Shown in pieces: positions 11,260 through 22,669 of a stretch of DNA of 64,000 nucleotides (positions within the stretch are counted from its first letter, which is position 1; each line of letters begins with the position of its first letter). Under the pieces are notes generated by a model, which was given only the letters and a program-made list of their open reading frames with translations, was not told where the DNA came from and made no database searches. The stretch is from Codonopsis lanceolata (taxonomy: Eukaryota; Streptophyta; Magnoliopsida; Asterales; Campanulaceae), in the NCBI GenBank assembly GCA_013146195.2, contig CM028379.1, positions 105,659,226-105,723,225 on the forward strand. Direction: 5' to 3'. A program made the position numbers and the translations under genes.

Positions 11260-12359
11260 GAGCTTGTTTGGTACCACGTTTTGGGCCAAAACGCACCAAA
11301 ACGTGGTGCAAGACGCAAAGAATTTTGTTGCAATGCTCCGTTATGAAACACTACATTTTAAAAACGGGAGCATTTTTACACCACTATCCAAGCCAGCCTT
11401 TTCTAATCGATGAATAACAAAACGCTCATCCACTCAGTGTTGGACCAAGGTACCCCCGTTTTTTCCTTCCTTTTCCTTTGTTTCTTTTATCCCTTTACCT
11501 TCCTCCCGCACATCCAACACCTCATCGGAGATTTGCCCTCAACCAAAATAACAAATAAAAAAATAATTGGGTTAATTAGCATTTTTTCAATTGAAATTTG
11601 AGAAAGAGTGAGAGATGTAATCTGAGTATGGAGAGAGGATGAACCAAAATTTATACCTGGTGGGCAAACCCAAAAAAAGGAGATGAACAGGTTGAAAGGT
11701 TTCAAAATCTTAAATCGTTCCATGGCTGTGAGTGGGGATAGGATAATGGACGGCAGAAGAGATATATGCGAGGTATCATGATAGGGGCAAGGAAGGCAAG
11801 TGTTTTTTGGCAATTGAAGTTTGGAAATGGACGGATGAATGATGAGGGTGGAGAGAAGAAAGAAAAAATTGACTTTTTTACTCCGTATATAGCATATGGG
11901 GGAGGGGGGACTTACCGAATGTTCCAGATGCTTATCATTATGATTTTTAAGTATTATTAATTTTTAAAAAAATTCTCAATGGAAAAAGGGTAGTTACTTT
12001 TGATAATTATGATTCATTAAAAATTTAAATTGATAGAGAGAGGAGATTTTCTTATAAAAATAGGTTAAGAAAAATCAATCAAATACTACTATTACTATAT
12101 ATTTAAAGCTATATGTATGAAATTAAAAGCAATATATTGTTTATAAAAGGGTAAAACCATCATTTTTTTACAACTAACATGTTTATGAAAAAAACGTTTT
12201 GAAATAGTTTCTCAAACTCTTCTTTAATTTTGGTTGGAATTATTGAAAAATTTACTTCATCTTTATTTTAAATATGTATTTTGGACTAAATAACTATGTT
12301 TAGATATTTTTAAAAGTATACTTGGTATTTTAATTTTAATTTATATTAGTGTTATGAAA

Positions 12360-12433
<74 letters not shown>

Positions 12434-12587
12434 TAAGATATTGTTTAAGAAAGGGTAAAATCGTCATTTTGATAAATACTCAGATTTATGAAAACACTGT
12501 TTTGAAAATGTATCCCAAACGCGTTTGTAAGAAAAATGTTGCGTTTTTAAAATACTGCGTTTTCAAAACGCTGTACCAAACAGATCC
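11260..12587. mobile_element. PIF/Harbinger-like TIR element, TAA target duplication
   Basis: TAA at 11257-11259 precedes GAGCTTGTTTGGTACCACGTTTT. At the other end the reverse complement of 12587 leftward reads GGATCTGTTTGGTACAGCGTTTT, and TAA follows at 12588-12590. The 3-bp TAA duplication plus GTTTGGTAC-type inverted ends fit the PIF/Harbinger superfamily. Both subterminal regions are rich in AAAACGC/GCGTTTT words. No transposase is encoded in this 1.33-kb copy, which also carries an AAAT repeat (12355-12390) and a TA repeat (12391-12431). A related, right-truncated copy lies at 47611. Confidence 0.65.
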
Positions 12588-12599
12588 TAAATCTAGTCA

Positions 12600-12969
12600 C
12601 AAGTGGGCCAAGCCAAACCAATTTAATTAGTTACTTAATAGGTTCAAACCATTAAATTAACTCAAAACAATTATAACATTAATTATATAGATTCAAAACG
12701 ATTGAAACATTAATTAAAAAAATTAATATTTTAGCTAAAATTATTAGGGCATTACAAACAATCCCTTAAACGTTAAACTTTGGGTTGAAGAAAGTGTCTC
12801 AACTATCACAAACAATTAAGCTCCAGCTTTATATTTTCTTGAGAAAATTAAGAACAATGACCCTTTTTTTTTTCTTTTGTGGTCACCCTTGATTTTTCTT
12901 TTCTTTTCTTTCTTTCTTTTTCATTGCTTTCCAAGTGGGCTCTTTTCTTTTCTTTTCATTTTTTTTTCA
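12600..12969. other. LTR-end-like fragment and pyrimidine-rich DNA
   Basis: At 12750-12756 the plus strand ends GGGCATTACA; read on minus it begins TGTAATGCCCTAATAATT, the style of a plant gypsy LTR start. The other end was not found, so this may be a fragment. 12860-12970 is T/C-rich. No gene is seen. Confidence 0.35.
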
Positions 12970-14040
12970 TCACCATTCAACAATTTCAAATACCAACATC
13001 AACATCAATAAGAATAAAACATTCATGAAGCATACACTTCCCAACAAGAATAAAAAAAAAGATAAATCATTCCAAATCATGCTCTCTTGAAGGGTGATAG
13101 CAAAAGTGTATAGATTCATGGGATAGGATAATGCGGGTATACGAAATGAAGTCGAATGGGGGGTCATTGTATGCTCTCGGCACACGCCATTCTTTATATG
13201 AGCTCAATGGGGACACTAGGGGTTTTTTTTGTGAGATAAATGGGTAGGATAGAGAAAGGCACAAACGGTCCAAAATGACCTATATCAAGCTCTTGACATA
13301 CACACATGTCCAAACCAAGCTTTTCATCATCAAAACATAACTCTCGGCATTTAGACTCACAATATGGTACTCTTAGACATGCACAACCATCACTAAAGCA
13401 AAGCATAAAAATATTTAAATCAACAACTTGGGCATTATCCATCATGAATGAGGTGATGCTACCACACGAATCACAAATATATCCTCAACTATGCATACAT
13501 TAATCACAAAATTGACTTCAAGAAAATAATGCAAGCACAACTCAAAGAGCACAAAAAATGGAAAGGTGAATGATCAAAGCATAAATAATTTGGGGTGTAT
13601 AAAGCACAAGATTTTCAGAATTTTCAAAGTTCACCAACCAAACTATACTCCATAAACATAAAGTAAAAGGAGAAGGGAAAGAAAGAGAACTCCTCAGAGT
13701 TGATTTCTTATGAAGTTCAGATCGAAAAGATCCACTCCAAAAATCTCAACAAGCAACCTACTATAAAGTGCTTAACTCCTACATCAAATCAAGCTCAAAA
13801 GAAAAAAAGTAGGAACACAATTATGGAATAAAAAAGAAAAAAAAATATTTTTGTGTGAGGATACTATATACACCTCCATACAAACCCACAAACTCGGGAA
13901 GACTTTAAAAAAGCGACTCAAAATACAAAAAATATAAATACAAAAGCAAGTAAACTATTTAAAAAACACATGCTCAAAATACAATCAGCTTCACTTGGTA
14001 TCGATATTAGCAAATAGGAGCAAAAATTAAACCATTCTCC
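12970..14040 (-). other. Non-coding internal region beside an LTR
   Basis: This stretch lies immediately inside the minus-strand LTR at 14060-16281 and so should be internal retroelement DNA. No gag or pol motif could be read in any frame. Short reading frames at 12970-13503 match nothing recognised. It may be a non-autonomous (LARD-like) interior or too decayed to read. Confidence 0.4.
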
Positions 14041-14059
14041 GGCAATGACAGTAAAAACT
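14041..14059 (-). other. Degenerate tRNA-Asp primer-binding site
   Basis: Minus-strand reading after the LTR end is AGTTTTTACTGTCATTGCC then GGAGAA. In the Athila-type element of this window the same position reads AGTTTTTGGCGCCGTTGCC then GGGGAA. Most differences are G-to-A or C-to-T, as expected from decay of methylated cytosines. Confidence 0.6.
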
Positions 14060-16281
14060 TGATGTGTGCAAAAACACAACTCAGACAAGAATACCCGGTC
14101 GTATCAAGTAATAAAGTGTACCTAAATACGAGTTATCGATCCCACAGGGAATGTACGTAATTTTCACTCCGAGTAAATACCAAAATTAGGCTAACTAATT
14201 ATATTTGAGCGAAAAGAAAATGAATTAAAATCTAAAAATATAAACAACCTAGAAAGCAATTAAATCTACACAACTGCGGTGATGGTTTGGCAACAATAAA
14301 TTAAGATAAAAATATAGGAGTGCAATATTTCTAGTCTAGTTGGTGTTTAATTTAATCCTCTTTTTACTTTTCTTTAACTCAAGTCTTGGTAGTTGAGCGC
14401 ACTATTTTATTCATTACGTGCTTTCGTAACGTATATTAAATCTAGCTACGGGCTCTCGCTTCTTATAACATAGGAGAAAATATATGAATATCAAAACAAG
14501 CACTCAATGACTATCTACGCACGATCTCCTCTCGGTCTCACGTAACGCAAACAATTATTGTGATTTTCAGAATTAATAGGACGGGCTCTCGCATATTATC
14601 CTATAATTCTAGTGATCATCTAATGGTTCGCTACGCCATTAAAAGCATGAAGAACACACAATAATAACCAAGCGCATGTGTAATACTTTGCAAAAAGAAA
14701 ATTCTCTCTATTTTTCTACAAATCATGTTGGTAGCCGAGACAAATAAAATTGGTTAACTACGGGCTCTCGCATCTTATAGTCAACCCTAACCTCCCCGAC
14801 CTCGCGAATGTCTAAGGTGGTTCGATCGTGTGTCAAACCGAGTCTCACAATGGCTATTGATGTGTGTCACAAAACACCAACTATTAAATTGATTGGTGTG
14901 AAATATAAAGGTAGCTCTCGCGGATCCTAAATATTTCTAAAATCATTTAATTATTGGCAAAATAATTAAAAGCATTAAGTTCACAAAATAATAACCTAAC
15001 ATGAATGTGTACTAAATAAAGAGATAGATTAAATTAAAACACTACATTGGACATAGAAAAATAATTGCATTCCATAAATAAATTAAGCATAAACTAATTC
15101 TTCATTTACAAAATTAATCAACCCAAGAAATTATAACAATTATCTCAAAAGATAGGCTGACAGAATTAAACCAAATGAAGAATGAATCCCGAGCTGAAAT
15201 CATTTGTAAATGCTTCGTTGGCTCTTGATTTGAAGCTCCAAACCTTCAATAGTGGACAATTTTTGGAAGAATGTAAGGATTTTGGAAGAAATGGGGCTGG
15301 TGCCCCATTTGGGAGCAATGTCCCGAATGGGGACTTGGTTTTGCTGAATGAAGGTTGCTGAAGATAAAAATGGAGAAGGCACAAGAGTGGAGGGCTAGCA
15401 AGGGCATTTTAAGAAAAGTAAGAGAGAATTAGGGGCTGAATGGGAAGGAAAAAAGAGATGGGTCGCGACTGGAACAGGGTTGGATGGCGCGGGTTACCCA
15501 GGTGATGAAACGGGTGAGGGTGTGAGAGGAAGTGGGCTAGAACGCAGGTTGGTGGAGCGGATTTGGGTCGGGTGGTGGGTAGTCCAAGAGAAATTCACGG
15601 GTTGGATGGCTGCTGGGAGGGTGACACGTGGCTCCATCAGAATGATGACAACGCAACATGGAGAATCCAAAATTTGCTCCGGTACCCCTACTCTTTCGAA
15701 ATGAGCTGTCGAAGGTCCTCCCCTGTCCAGATCTATCAATTAAGCCCTATGTTAGCTCCATTAGCCTCCGTTGGCCCTCATTTTCCTTGGACTGCTTAAC
15801 GGAACTCAACGGACTTTGACCGAATAATTTCAATTCAACTTTAAAGCCCAGAATTGTTTCGAACTTTGTGCTAAACACCATATAAAAGCTTGATTATGCA
15901 TGGAAACCTACATTAAGCACAAATACACAAAAAATACTCCCTCCGTCCCTAAATTATCGTCCTCCTTTCCTTTTTCGTTCGTCCCAAAATAATTGTCCAC
16001 TTTGAAACTTACCTTTTCAGAACATCATTTTTACCACTTTACCCTTACTTTTTCACTCTACTTTAATTATGAGTCACATACACATGGGCTTTAAAGGAAA
16101 CTACACATTAAACTAATATAAATAATCAAGTCAATTGTTTTTTTCTTAAACTATGCGCCGGATCAAGTAGGACAATTATTAAGGGACGGAGGGAGTAATA
16201 TTTTCAAAGCATATTAACTCAAAAATAGCTCAAAATAGAAGAAAATTCCTGGGAAAATTTGTGGAAATCTTGAGCTCATCA
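14060..16281 (-). mobile_element. LTR of minus-strand gypsy-type element
   Basis: Minus strand runs from TGATGAGCTC (16281) to GCACACATCA (14060), with TGATG/CATCA ends and a degenerate primer-binding site beyond. It is about 2.2 kb, of which 261 bp is an inserted Stowaway MITE and its extra TA. Four copies of a GCGAGAGCCCG-type motif lie at about 14446, 14581, 14758 and 14911 (the last diverged), resembling GCGAAAGCCCG words in the Athila LTR at 59220-59275. Reading frames at 15166-15799 lie inside this LTR and are not supported as genes. Confidence 0.6.
15937..16195. mobile_element. Stowaway (Tc1/mariner) MITE
   Basis: The element starts CTCCCTCCGTCCC and ends GGGACGGAGGGAG, with TA on both sides (15935-15936 and 16196-16197). 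The perfect 13-bp inverted ends, TA duplication, 259-bp length and lack of coding sequence are diagnostic of a Stowaway MITE. It is inserted in the LTR at 14060-16281. Confidence 0.95.
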
Positions 16282-16282
16282 G

Positions 16283-16830
16283 AAAAATTCCGACAACTGA
16301 GGATGAGAGAGAGAGATGGCGAGGAGAAAGAAACTGAGATCGAGATATATAAACCGAGGAATAGGTTGAGGAATAGGAATTGGTTGAGGAATGGGGTGGG
16401 AAGAAAAGAGAGGAAGACACTGGGAAGAGGAGGAAAAGGACTTGAGAAAGAGAGAGAAACGGACTTGAGGAGAGATAATAAGGAGGGTTTTCGTGGAGAT
16501 CAACCGTTACACATGCTTGAGATCTGTGAGAGTTAATCCTGGCCAGTAATTGTGTTTGGTAAAAATGAATCATGGCAGTAATTAGCTTTTTAGATTTAAA
16601 GCGTGGGACAATGATCTGTATTATAATATAGATTAAATAATATTTACCATAACATCCTACTATATCAATAGGTATATTTTCTAGTAAGTTGCCAATGTGG
16701 GATTCAAAACAAAACACATTATTTTGAAAAGACCTAGCGGCGACTTTTCAATTCACACAATTATTGACCCCCCAAATTCCAACATTATTTAGATCTATTA
16801 GATGAAAGTTTTGGTGGATCAATTGGTCTT
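16283..16830. other. Non-coding, purine-rich DNA
   Basis: 16300-16480 is GA-rich and produces low-complexity frames on both strands (minus 16717-16214 is Ser/Phe/Pro-rich). No family match was recognised, and I do not support a gene here. Confidence 0.6.
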
Positions 16831-16831
16831 A

Positions 16832-16982
16832 CTCTCTCCGTTTCAAAATAATTTGTTCATTTTTAGTTTTGTATTAAAATTTTACAATTTAATTTTTAAA
16901 TAATTTTAATAGTGCATATACATTATATTTTAATTATTAGATTAACTTTTCAAACGTGAACTTTTTGGTGAAACAGATGAAG
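16832..16982. mobile_element. Stowaway-like MITE
   Basis: TA (16830-16831) precedes CTCTCTCCGTTTCAAAATA. The right end, reverse-complemented, reads CTTCATCTGTTTCACCAAA and is followed by TA (16983-16984). At 151 bp, AT-rich and non-coding, it is a diverged Stowaway MITE distinct from the one at 15937. Confidence 0.75.
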
Positions 16983-16984
16983 TA

Positions 16985-17350
16985 ACCATAAAAGTGAATT
17001 TGGTAAATATATACGGAAATGTATACTCATTTTTAGAACAAGAATAAGTTTAGAAATAGACACTCATTTAAAAACGGAACGTATATTCACTGCTCTATAA
17101 ATTAAAATCCTGGGAGACAAGAATACTTGTACTAAAGTTACAATTTTTATTTGGCTGAGTTTATCCACACCCCAACGTTTGCTCTTCATACTTCATTTTC
17201 TGCATTGAGGTGTGGTACGTTGTGCTGTACATTGCACGAAAGAGGTGTTAAGAGCAAACTTTGTGGTGTGCACCCTTCTTATTTGTATGATCATGCCAAT
17301 TTCAATTTAATAAAGATATTTACAAGGTAGCCGTTTACCAATTTAAATAC
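16985..17350. other. Non-coding DNA
   Basis: AT-rich stretch with no recognised gene, terminal repeat or RNA signature. Confidence 0.5.
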
Positions 17351-17354
17351 GTCA

Positions 17355-17951
17355 GTACTTGATACAACACACGCATTTTGCTTAATACATCACAAATGAC
17401 GAAGGAAGTTACAATTTTGCCCCTACTTTTCATTACCAAAATAACAGGCTAACAAAAAAAATGTATAACCATCCTTATGAGATGACTCTCATGAACATTT
17501 ATTAGCCGGGTATTATATAGAAAGAATCGACTGGATGAGATGATTTTTTTGCTTACACAACCGACCTTATGAGATGACTATCATTCATGTATAGTCATCC
17601 TTCTGAGATGACTCTTATGAACATTTCTAGGGTGGGTATTACATAGAAAGAATAGGATGAATGAGATGGCTTTTTTGCTTACAGTGCTAACCTTAGTAGA
17701 TGACTATCATCCATGTATAGCTATCCTTATGAGATGATTCTCATGAACATTTGAGATTCTCTGCAAAGGTTATAACATTGAAATTTTTTTTGGACAATAT
17801 TATGTATTGATTGGACAACATTTTATGATGTTTTGATGAATATCTAGTGTTGTTCTTATTACCCTTTGTTTCTTCACTTTTTCCATTTTAAATTCGTAAG
17901 GGTCCCTCATATTTGTTGCATTAAGTATTTAGTGTGTGATGTATTAAGTAT
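17355..17951. mobile_element. Mutator-type MITE with 126-bp tandem core
   Basis: The left end reads TACTTGATACAACACACG, then CTTAATACATCAC. The right end, reverse-complemented, reads TACTTAATACATCACACAC and TACTTAATGCAACA. These words match the termini of the large element at about 19620-29065 and the MITE at 3612. The interior is a 126-bp tandem array, with GAGATGACTCTCATGAAC at 17479 and variants at 17605 and 17731. No target duplication was clear. Confidence 0.45.
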
Positions 17952-18732
17952 CAACTACCCTTTAAATAATACTCCCACCCACAGGAAGTTAGAGGGTAGG
18001 TCTGACAATTACAACCCAAAGCCCGTTACCCAACCCGATGTGAAAATTACACGACCCAACTCGACACGTTAATTTTTTTTGGGTCAAAACGGGTTATCCA
18101 TTTTGACCAAAAAAATAACGTTTCGGTTTGGGTTGGGTTAAAGTGGGTCGGACCCGTTACCCATTTCGATCAATTAATTTTTTGCTATGTAAATGCAATT
18201 TTATGATGGAAAATATGGGTTAAAACGGGTTGACCCGTTTTGACCCATTACACATCTCAACCCGACCCTATTTCAACCTCGTTTAATTTTGGATTATAAC
18301 GGGGCACAACCCGTTTCGACCTGACCCAACCCACATTAAACACTGAATCAAAGCGAGTCAAACAAAATATTAGCTTACAACGGTGTATCTAAATAAAATC
18401 TAATCCAATTCTGATTTGATTTGGTTTGATTTGGATCAATATATGATACAAATCAATACCAATCAAAACCAATCAAACCAACCGATCAAACACCAAAACG
18501 ACCGTGTTTTAGCCTTTTACAACCCAAAATGTGTTGTTTAATACCAAAAAATTCAAAAAAAATTCTCGTGGCCGACAGCCCAACCTGACGCCTCTGCCAG
18601 GTTCCTTTCCACATGGCAATTTCAAAAAACTTTTCCACTATCGTTTTCCTTGGCCAATTTTTGGTCAAAAAATTACTTTTTTTCTTGAATTAAAGTACAT
18701 ATTTTACCTATAAATAGAGACTTGGTTGTTGT

Positions 18733-18832
18733 GCCCCTAAGGGGGTGGCCCAGTGGTAGACATGAGGCTTCACAAAGTGTGAGGTCTCAGGTTCGATCCA
18801 TTCCCATGCCCCCCTTAGGAGAAAAAAGCCAC
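18733..18832 (+). mobile_element. tRNA-derived SINE, copy 1
   Basis: The sequence has RNA polymerase III promoter boxes: box A-like TGGCCCAGTGGTAGAC and box B GGTTCGATCC. It is bounded by CCTAAGGGGG and its complement CCCCCTTAGG, which would pair like an acceptor stem, and is followed by an A-rich tail. It is not a functional tRNA because the stem spacing is wrong and no anticodon arm is convincing. Confidence 0.7.
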
Positions 18833-18886
18833 TATTAAAAAAAAACCAATGAAAAAAAAAATTCTACCAATTCAAACCAATTTAAA

Positions 18887-18990
18887 GCCCCTAAAGGGGT
18901 GGCTCAGTGGTAGACATGGACCTTCACAAAGTGTGAGGTCTCAGGTTCGATCCCTTCCCATGCCCCCCTTAGGAGAAATTTTTTTTTTTT
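18887..18990 (+). mobile_element. tRNA-derived SINE, copy 2
   Basis: A second copy, 154 bp downstream of the first and nearly identical over GTGGYYCAGTGGTAGACATG, CTTCACAAAGTGTGAGG and CAGGTTCGATCC, ending CCCCCCTTAGGAG and a T run. Both copies share orientation, so the pair may be a local duplication or a dimeric element. Confidence 0.7.
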
Positions 18991-20079
18991 TAAAAAGACT
19001 TTTTGTTTCATTTGGTTATTTAAAAAAAATTCTATGATTTTTTCAAGTTTTTAGCCATTTTTGAAAAAATATTAAAGTAATGGAGATAAATATGGTGAGA
19101 TATGTAAAATTACTTTTTTTCTTGAATTAAAGTACACATTTTTACCTATAAATAGAGACTTGGTTTGTTTCATTTGGTTATTTTAAAAAAAATTCTATGG
19201 TTTTTTCAAGTTTTTAGCCATTTTTTGAAAAAATATTAAAGTAATGGAGATAAAAATGGTGAGATATGTTCAATTACTTTTTTTCTTGAATTAAAGTACA
19301 TATTTTTACCTATAAATATAGACTTGGTTTGTTTCATTTGGTTATTTTTTAAAAAAAATTCTATGATTTTTTCAATTTTTTAGCCATTTTTTGAAAAAAA
19401 AAATTAAAGTAATGGAGATAAATATGATGATATCATGTAAACATATTTGATTTTGTGCCACTGTTGGAAAGATTTTTTGGTTTTGAATCAAATGAGTATC
19501 AAATATATTATTTTATTAGTTTTTAATGGGTTGTGTTTGATTTGATGTTTGCTTTGGGTTGTTTTGATTTCATTGTTAACCATACTCTTAGAGGGTAGAG
19601 GGGGAGGATGGGATATTATTAGGGGCATACTTAACACAACACCTATGAAATAATTAATGCAACACTTTTGGTTGTGAAATTTCTATATTACCCTTAGTTA
19701 CTATAAATAACAAAAAAACATATAAACCAAAAACTTTCATAAAAATTCATTATCTCTAGATTTTCTCTCTTTCTCAATTCAAACAAGATAAAAATATGTT
19801 TTATAAACTCATTCTTTGTAATTTCGATTTGTGTTCATGAAAAGAAAAAAAATTGAAGACCGCCTGTCGGCAGCGACCGTGCTCCACCACCACCCGCCGT
19901 CCTTCGCTGTCTGACCACCAGCTGGGTTGGTGGTGTTAAGTTATGTTAGTTTTGTTTGTTTCCATTAGTTTTTGTTGGGTTGTTAAAGTTAGTTTTCTAA
20001 CTTTTCTGTTGGGCCCCTTAAACTTTTGCTACTTTTTATTATTAACACTTGCTCTTTGATATGAGTTGTTTAATAAATT

Positions 20080-21580
20080 TCAAATTTATTATAAATTACC
20101 TATATATTTAATATTTTAATTAATATTGTTATTAAATATGTTTGTGAATAAGCATGGAAAAAATTAATATAATTGATTTCAGTTTTTTAAATTTATATTC
20201 TTAATTAATATTGCTATTAAATGTTATAATTGTTGTTAGTTGAATATTAAATGTTATTATTTGTGAATAAGCATGAAAAAAACGAATAAAATTGATTTAA
20301 TTAATCTATAATTGATATTATTTAGTTGAATATTAAATGATAGTATTTTTTAGTAATTATATTCATTGTAAAATTATAGATTAATTAAAATATATTAATT
20401 AATGAAATTTTTTTATTAAATAAAATTATAGATTAATGAATTGCTAAATAGAAATATAATTAGTATAAATACGTCCACGTAATTAAGAACACTTTGTTAT
20501 TAAATATGTTTGTGAATAAGAATGAATAAAATGAATATAATTGATTTAAATATTTTAAATTGATATTTTTATTAAATTGTTATTAAATGTTATAATTTTG
20601 TTAGTTGAATATTAAATGATATTAATTATGAATAAGCATGAAAAAATATACTAATTTATTTAATTAATCTATAATTGATATTATTAAATAAAAATTATAG
20701 ATTAATTAATTGCTAAGTAGGAATATAATTAGTATAAATAAGTCCATGTAATTAAGAACACTTTTTATTAAATATGTTTGTGAATAAGTATGAATAAAAT
20801 GAATATAATTGATTTAAATATTTTAAATTGATATTTTTAATTAATATTGTCATTAAATTGTTATTAAATGTTATAATTTTGTTAGTTGAATATTAAATGA
20901 TATTAATTGTGAATAAGCATGAAAAAATCACTATAATTTATTTAATTAATATATAATTGATATTATTAAATAAAAATTATAGATTAATTAATTTCTAAGT
21001 ACAAAAATAATTAGTATAAATAAGTCTACGTAATTATGAGGCCTTCGTTATTTAATATGTTTGTGAATAAGCATGAATAAATTGAATATAATTGATGTAA
21101 ATATTTTAAATTGATATTGTTATTAAATTTTTAGTAAATATTATAATTTTTTAGTTGAATATTAAATTAAATTAATTGTGAATAAGCATGAAAAAACTCA
21201 CTATAATTTATTTCATTAATCTATAATTGATATTATTAAATAAAAATTATAGATTAATTAATTTCTAAGTACACAAATAAGTCGTATAAATAAGTGCATA
21301 TAATTAAGAACACTTTGTTATTTAATATGCTTTTGAATAAGCATGAATAAAATGAATATAATTGATGTAGATATTTTAAATTGATATTGTTATTAAATTG
21401 TTATAATTTTGTTAGTTGAATATTAAATGATATTAATTGTGAATAAGCATGAAAAATCACTATAATTTATTTAATTAATCTACAATTGATATTGTTAAAT
21501 AAAAATTATAGATTAATTAATTGCTAAGTACAAAAATAATTAGTATAAATAAGTCCACGTAATTAAAAACAATATCTCGT
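20080..21580. repeat. AT-rich tandem array, unit about 260-285 bp
   Basis: The landmark TTAGTTGAATATTAAAT recurs at about 20236, 20601, 20882, 21151 and 21412. Each is followed by TGAATAAGCATGAA and, in most, ATAGATTAATTAATT..CTAAGTA. About five diverged units lie upstream of the PMD gene, in the left arm of element B. They are non-coding. Confidence 0.7.
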
Positions 21581-21674
21581 ATTATAAATACATACAACAC
21601 CTTTGAAATACTTAAATATGTAAATATTTACACTCTTAATATTCAACTTATAACTTTTTTATCATGCAATGTAG

Positions 21675-22669
21675 ATGTCAGGATTTAGACGTGATGATAG
21701 AGGAAAAAGACCGGTGCTTGAAGATGATCATGATCTTCAAAATTATAGTCGTCGACTTTATAATCGATCTGTTCCTGCATCTACCCGATGCAGACGAATG
21801 GGACATAGGGAAGCGTCAAATGTTGATGACAGTGAGTCGTCATCGCTCCAAGAAGCAGAAGAAGTAAAAGATGCAGAGAGACGATTGCATGATGTTTTTC
21901 CTACAATGCCCTTTTTGAGACATCCTTCTAGTTTTGGTAGGGGTCTTGACAGGAATCCTAGGTTTGTGTATAGTTAACATAGGTATGAGGAGGAGGAGGA
22001 CGATGAGGAAGAGGGGATGTTAGTAGAGGGAGAAGATATGGAGTCCCTCCAGCTCGAGGTGGACGAGTAGGTCGTCTCTTGCAACTATGTGATGATGAGG
22101 AGGATGAGGTAGAGGAGGTGGAGGAGGATGAGGATGATAGCAGACGGATAGGTGCTAGCCATCCTCCACTACGAGGCGGACGCGTAGGTCCTAGAGGTGG
22201 AGGATATCCAGGAGAAGGACCTTTTTTTAGTAGGTGACGAGGTCATAGTGGTGCAATTCGACGGAGTCTTATCCATGAGGCCCACATATTTGACTTATTT
22301 TAATGGTCATGTTGCATATGAGATATGGAATGGAGAGGTAAATTTAAATGTATTTGTTTAGTAGTTTTATTAATTTTAAATGTATTTTTTTGTTAAATGT
22401 TCATAATATAACTTAATGCTTTATTTATTTTAACAGGAAAGGGGAGTTTTGAAATACTAATCGCAAACTGACTGCATAGCGACACGGGCGATAACCAACC
22501 AACAATCCCTCGACAATTTTAGAAGTTCTAATTTGTTTCATTTGAGGGATAGCATGTTTTGTCACTTGAACATGCCCTTAATTAATATCAGCATTTGTCG
22601 AGAGATGGCATCCCAAAACTAATAGTTTTCACATGCCATTTGGCGAGTTGACTGTTACACTACATGACG
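21675..22669 (+). pseudogene. PMD (plant mobile domain) gene of element B, 5' part
   Basis: The first segment (21675-21977) starts MSGFRRDDRGKRPVLEDDHD. Broken frames then give acidic (DDEEDEVEEVEEDEDD) and RGGR-rich stretches up to about 22230. After an apparent intron (about 22338-22437) the PMD core begins: a HLNMPLINIS stretch, then in one open frame VERWHPKTNSFHMPFGELT and VTLHDV. The match is to the plant mobile domain found in MAIN/MAIL-type proteins and in transposons. The solo LTR at 22670 interrupts the reading frame within the codons for LHDV, and the frame resumes after it. Function in transposons is not established. It is dead here because of frameshifts, the insertion and a later deletion. 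Confidence 0.7.

Larger units (their letters stand above)
18668..19435. repeat. Tandem repeat of about 150 bp, split by SINEs
   Basis: A unit containing CTTGAATTAAAGTACA, CCTATAAATAGAGACTTGG, TTTGTTTCATTTGGTTA and TTTTAGCCATTTTT is repeated at about 18676, 19119 and 19285. The first unit breaks off after GAGACTTGGTT (about 18728) and resumes at TTTGTTTCATTTGG (about 19003). The intervening 275 bp holds two SINE copies, so they went into an already repeated array or into its first unit before amplification. Confidence 0.7.
18000..19587. mobile_element. Unclassified insertion flanked by 11-bp direct repeats
   Basis: TTAGAGGGTAG occurs at 17989-17999 and again at 19588-19598, as expected of a target-site duplication around a 1,588-bp insert. 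The left part (18000-18480) is built of ACCCGTTACCC / GGGTCAAAACGGGTT words in both orientations. The rest holds the tandem repeats and SINEs listed separately. No terminal inverted repeats or coding sequence were found. A TIR-less Mutator-type or LINE-type insertion would both be possible. Confidence 0.4.

Noticed and set aside
13067..13503. Overlapping frames of 65-83 codons on both strands
   Set aside because: They overlap one another, match no family, and lie inside probable retroelement internal DNA.
16214..16717. 167-codon minus-strand frame
   Set aside because: The complement of a GA-rich tract. The Ser/Phe/Pro-rich translation has no domain and overlaps the end of an LTR.
18733..18990. 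Two sequences looking like tRNA genes
   Set aside because: A and B boxes are present, but the full cloverleaf and anticodon arm are not convincing and both copies have A/T tails, so a tRNA-derived SINE fits better.
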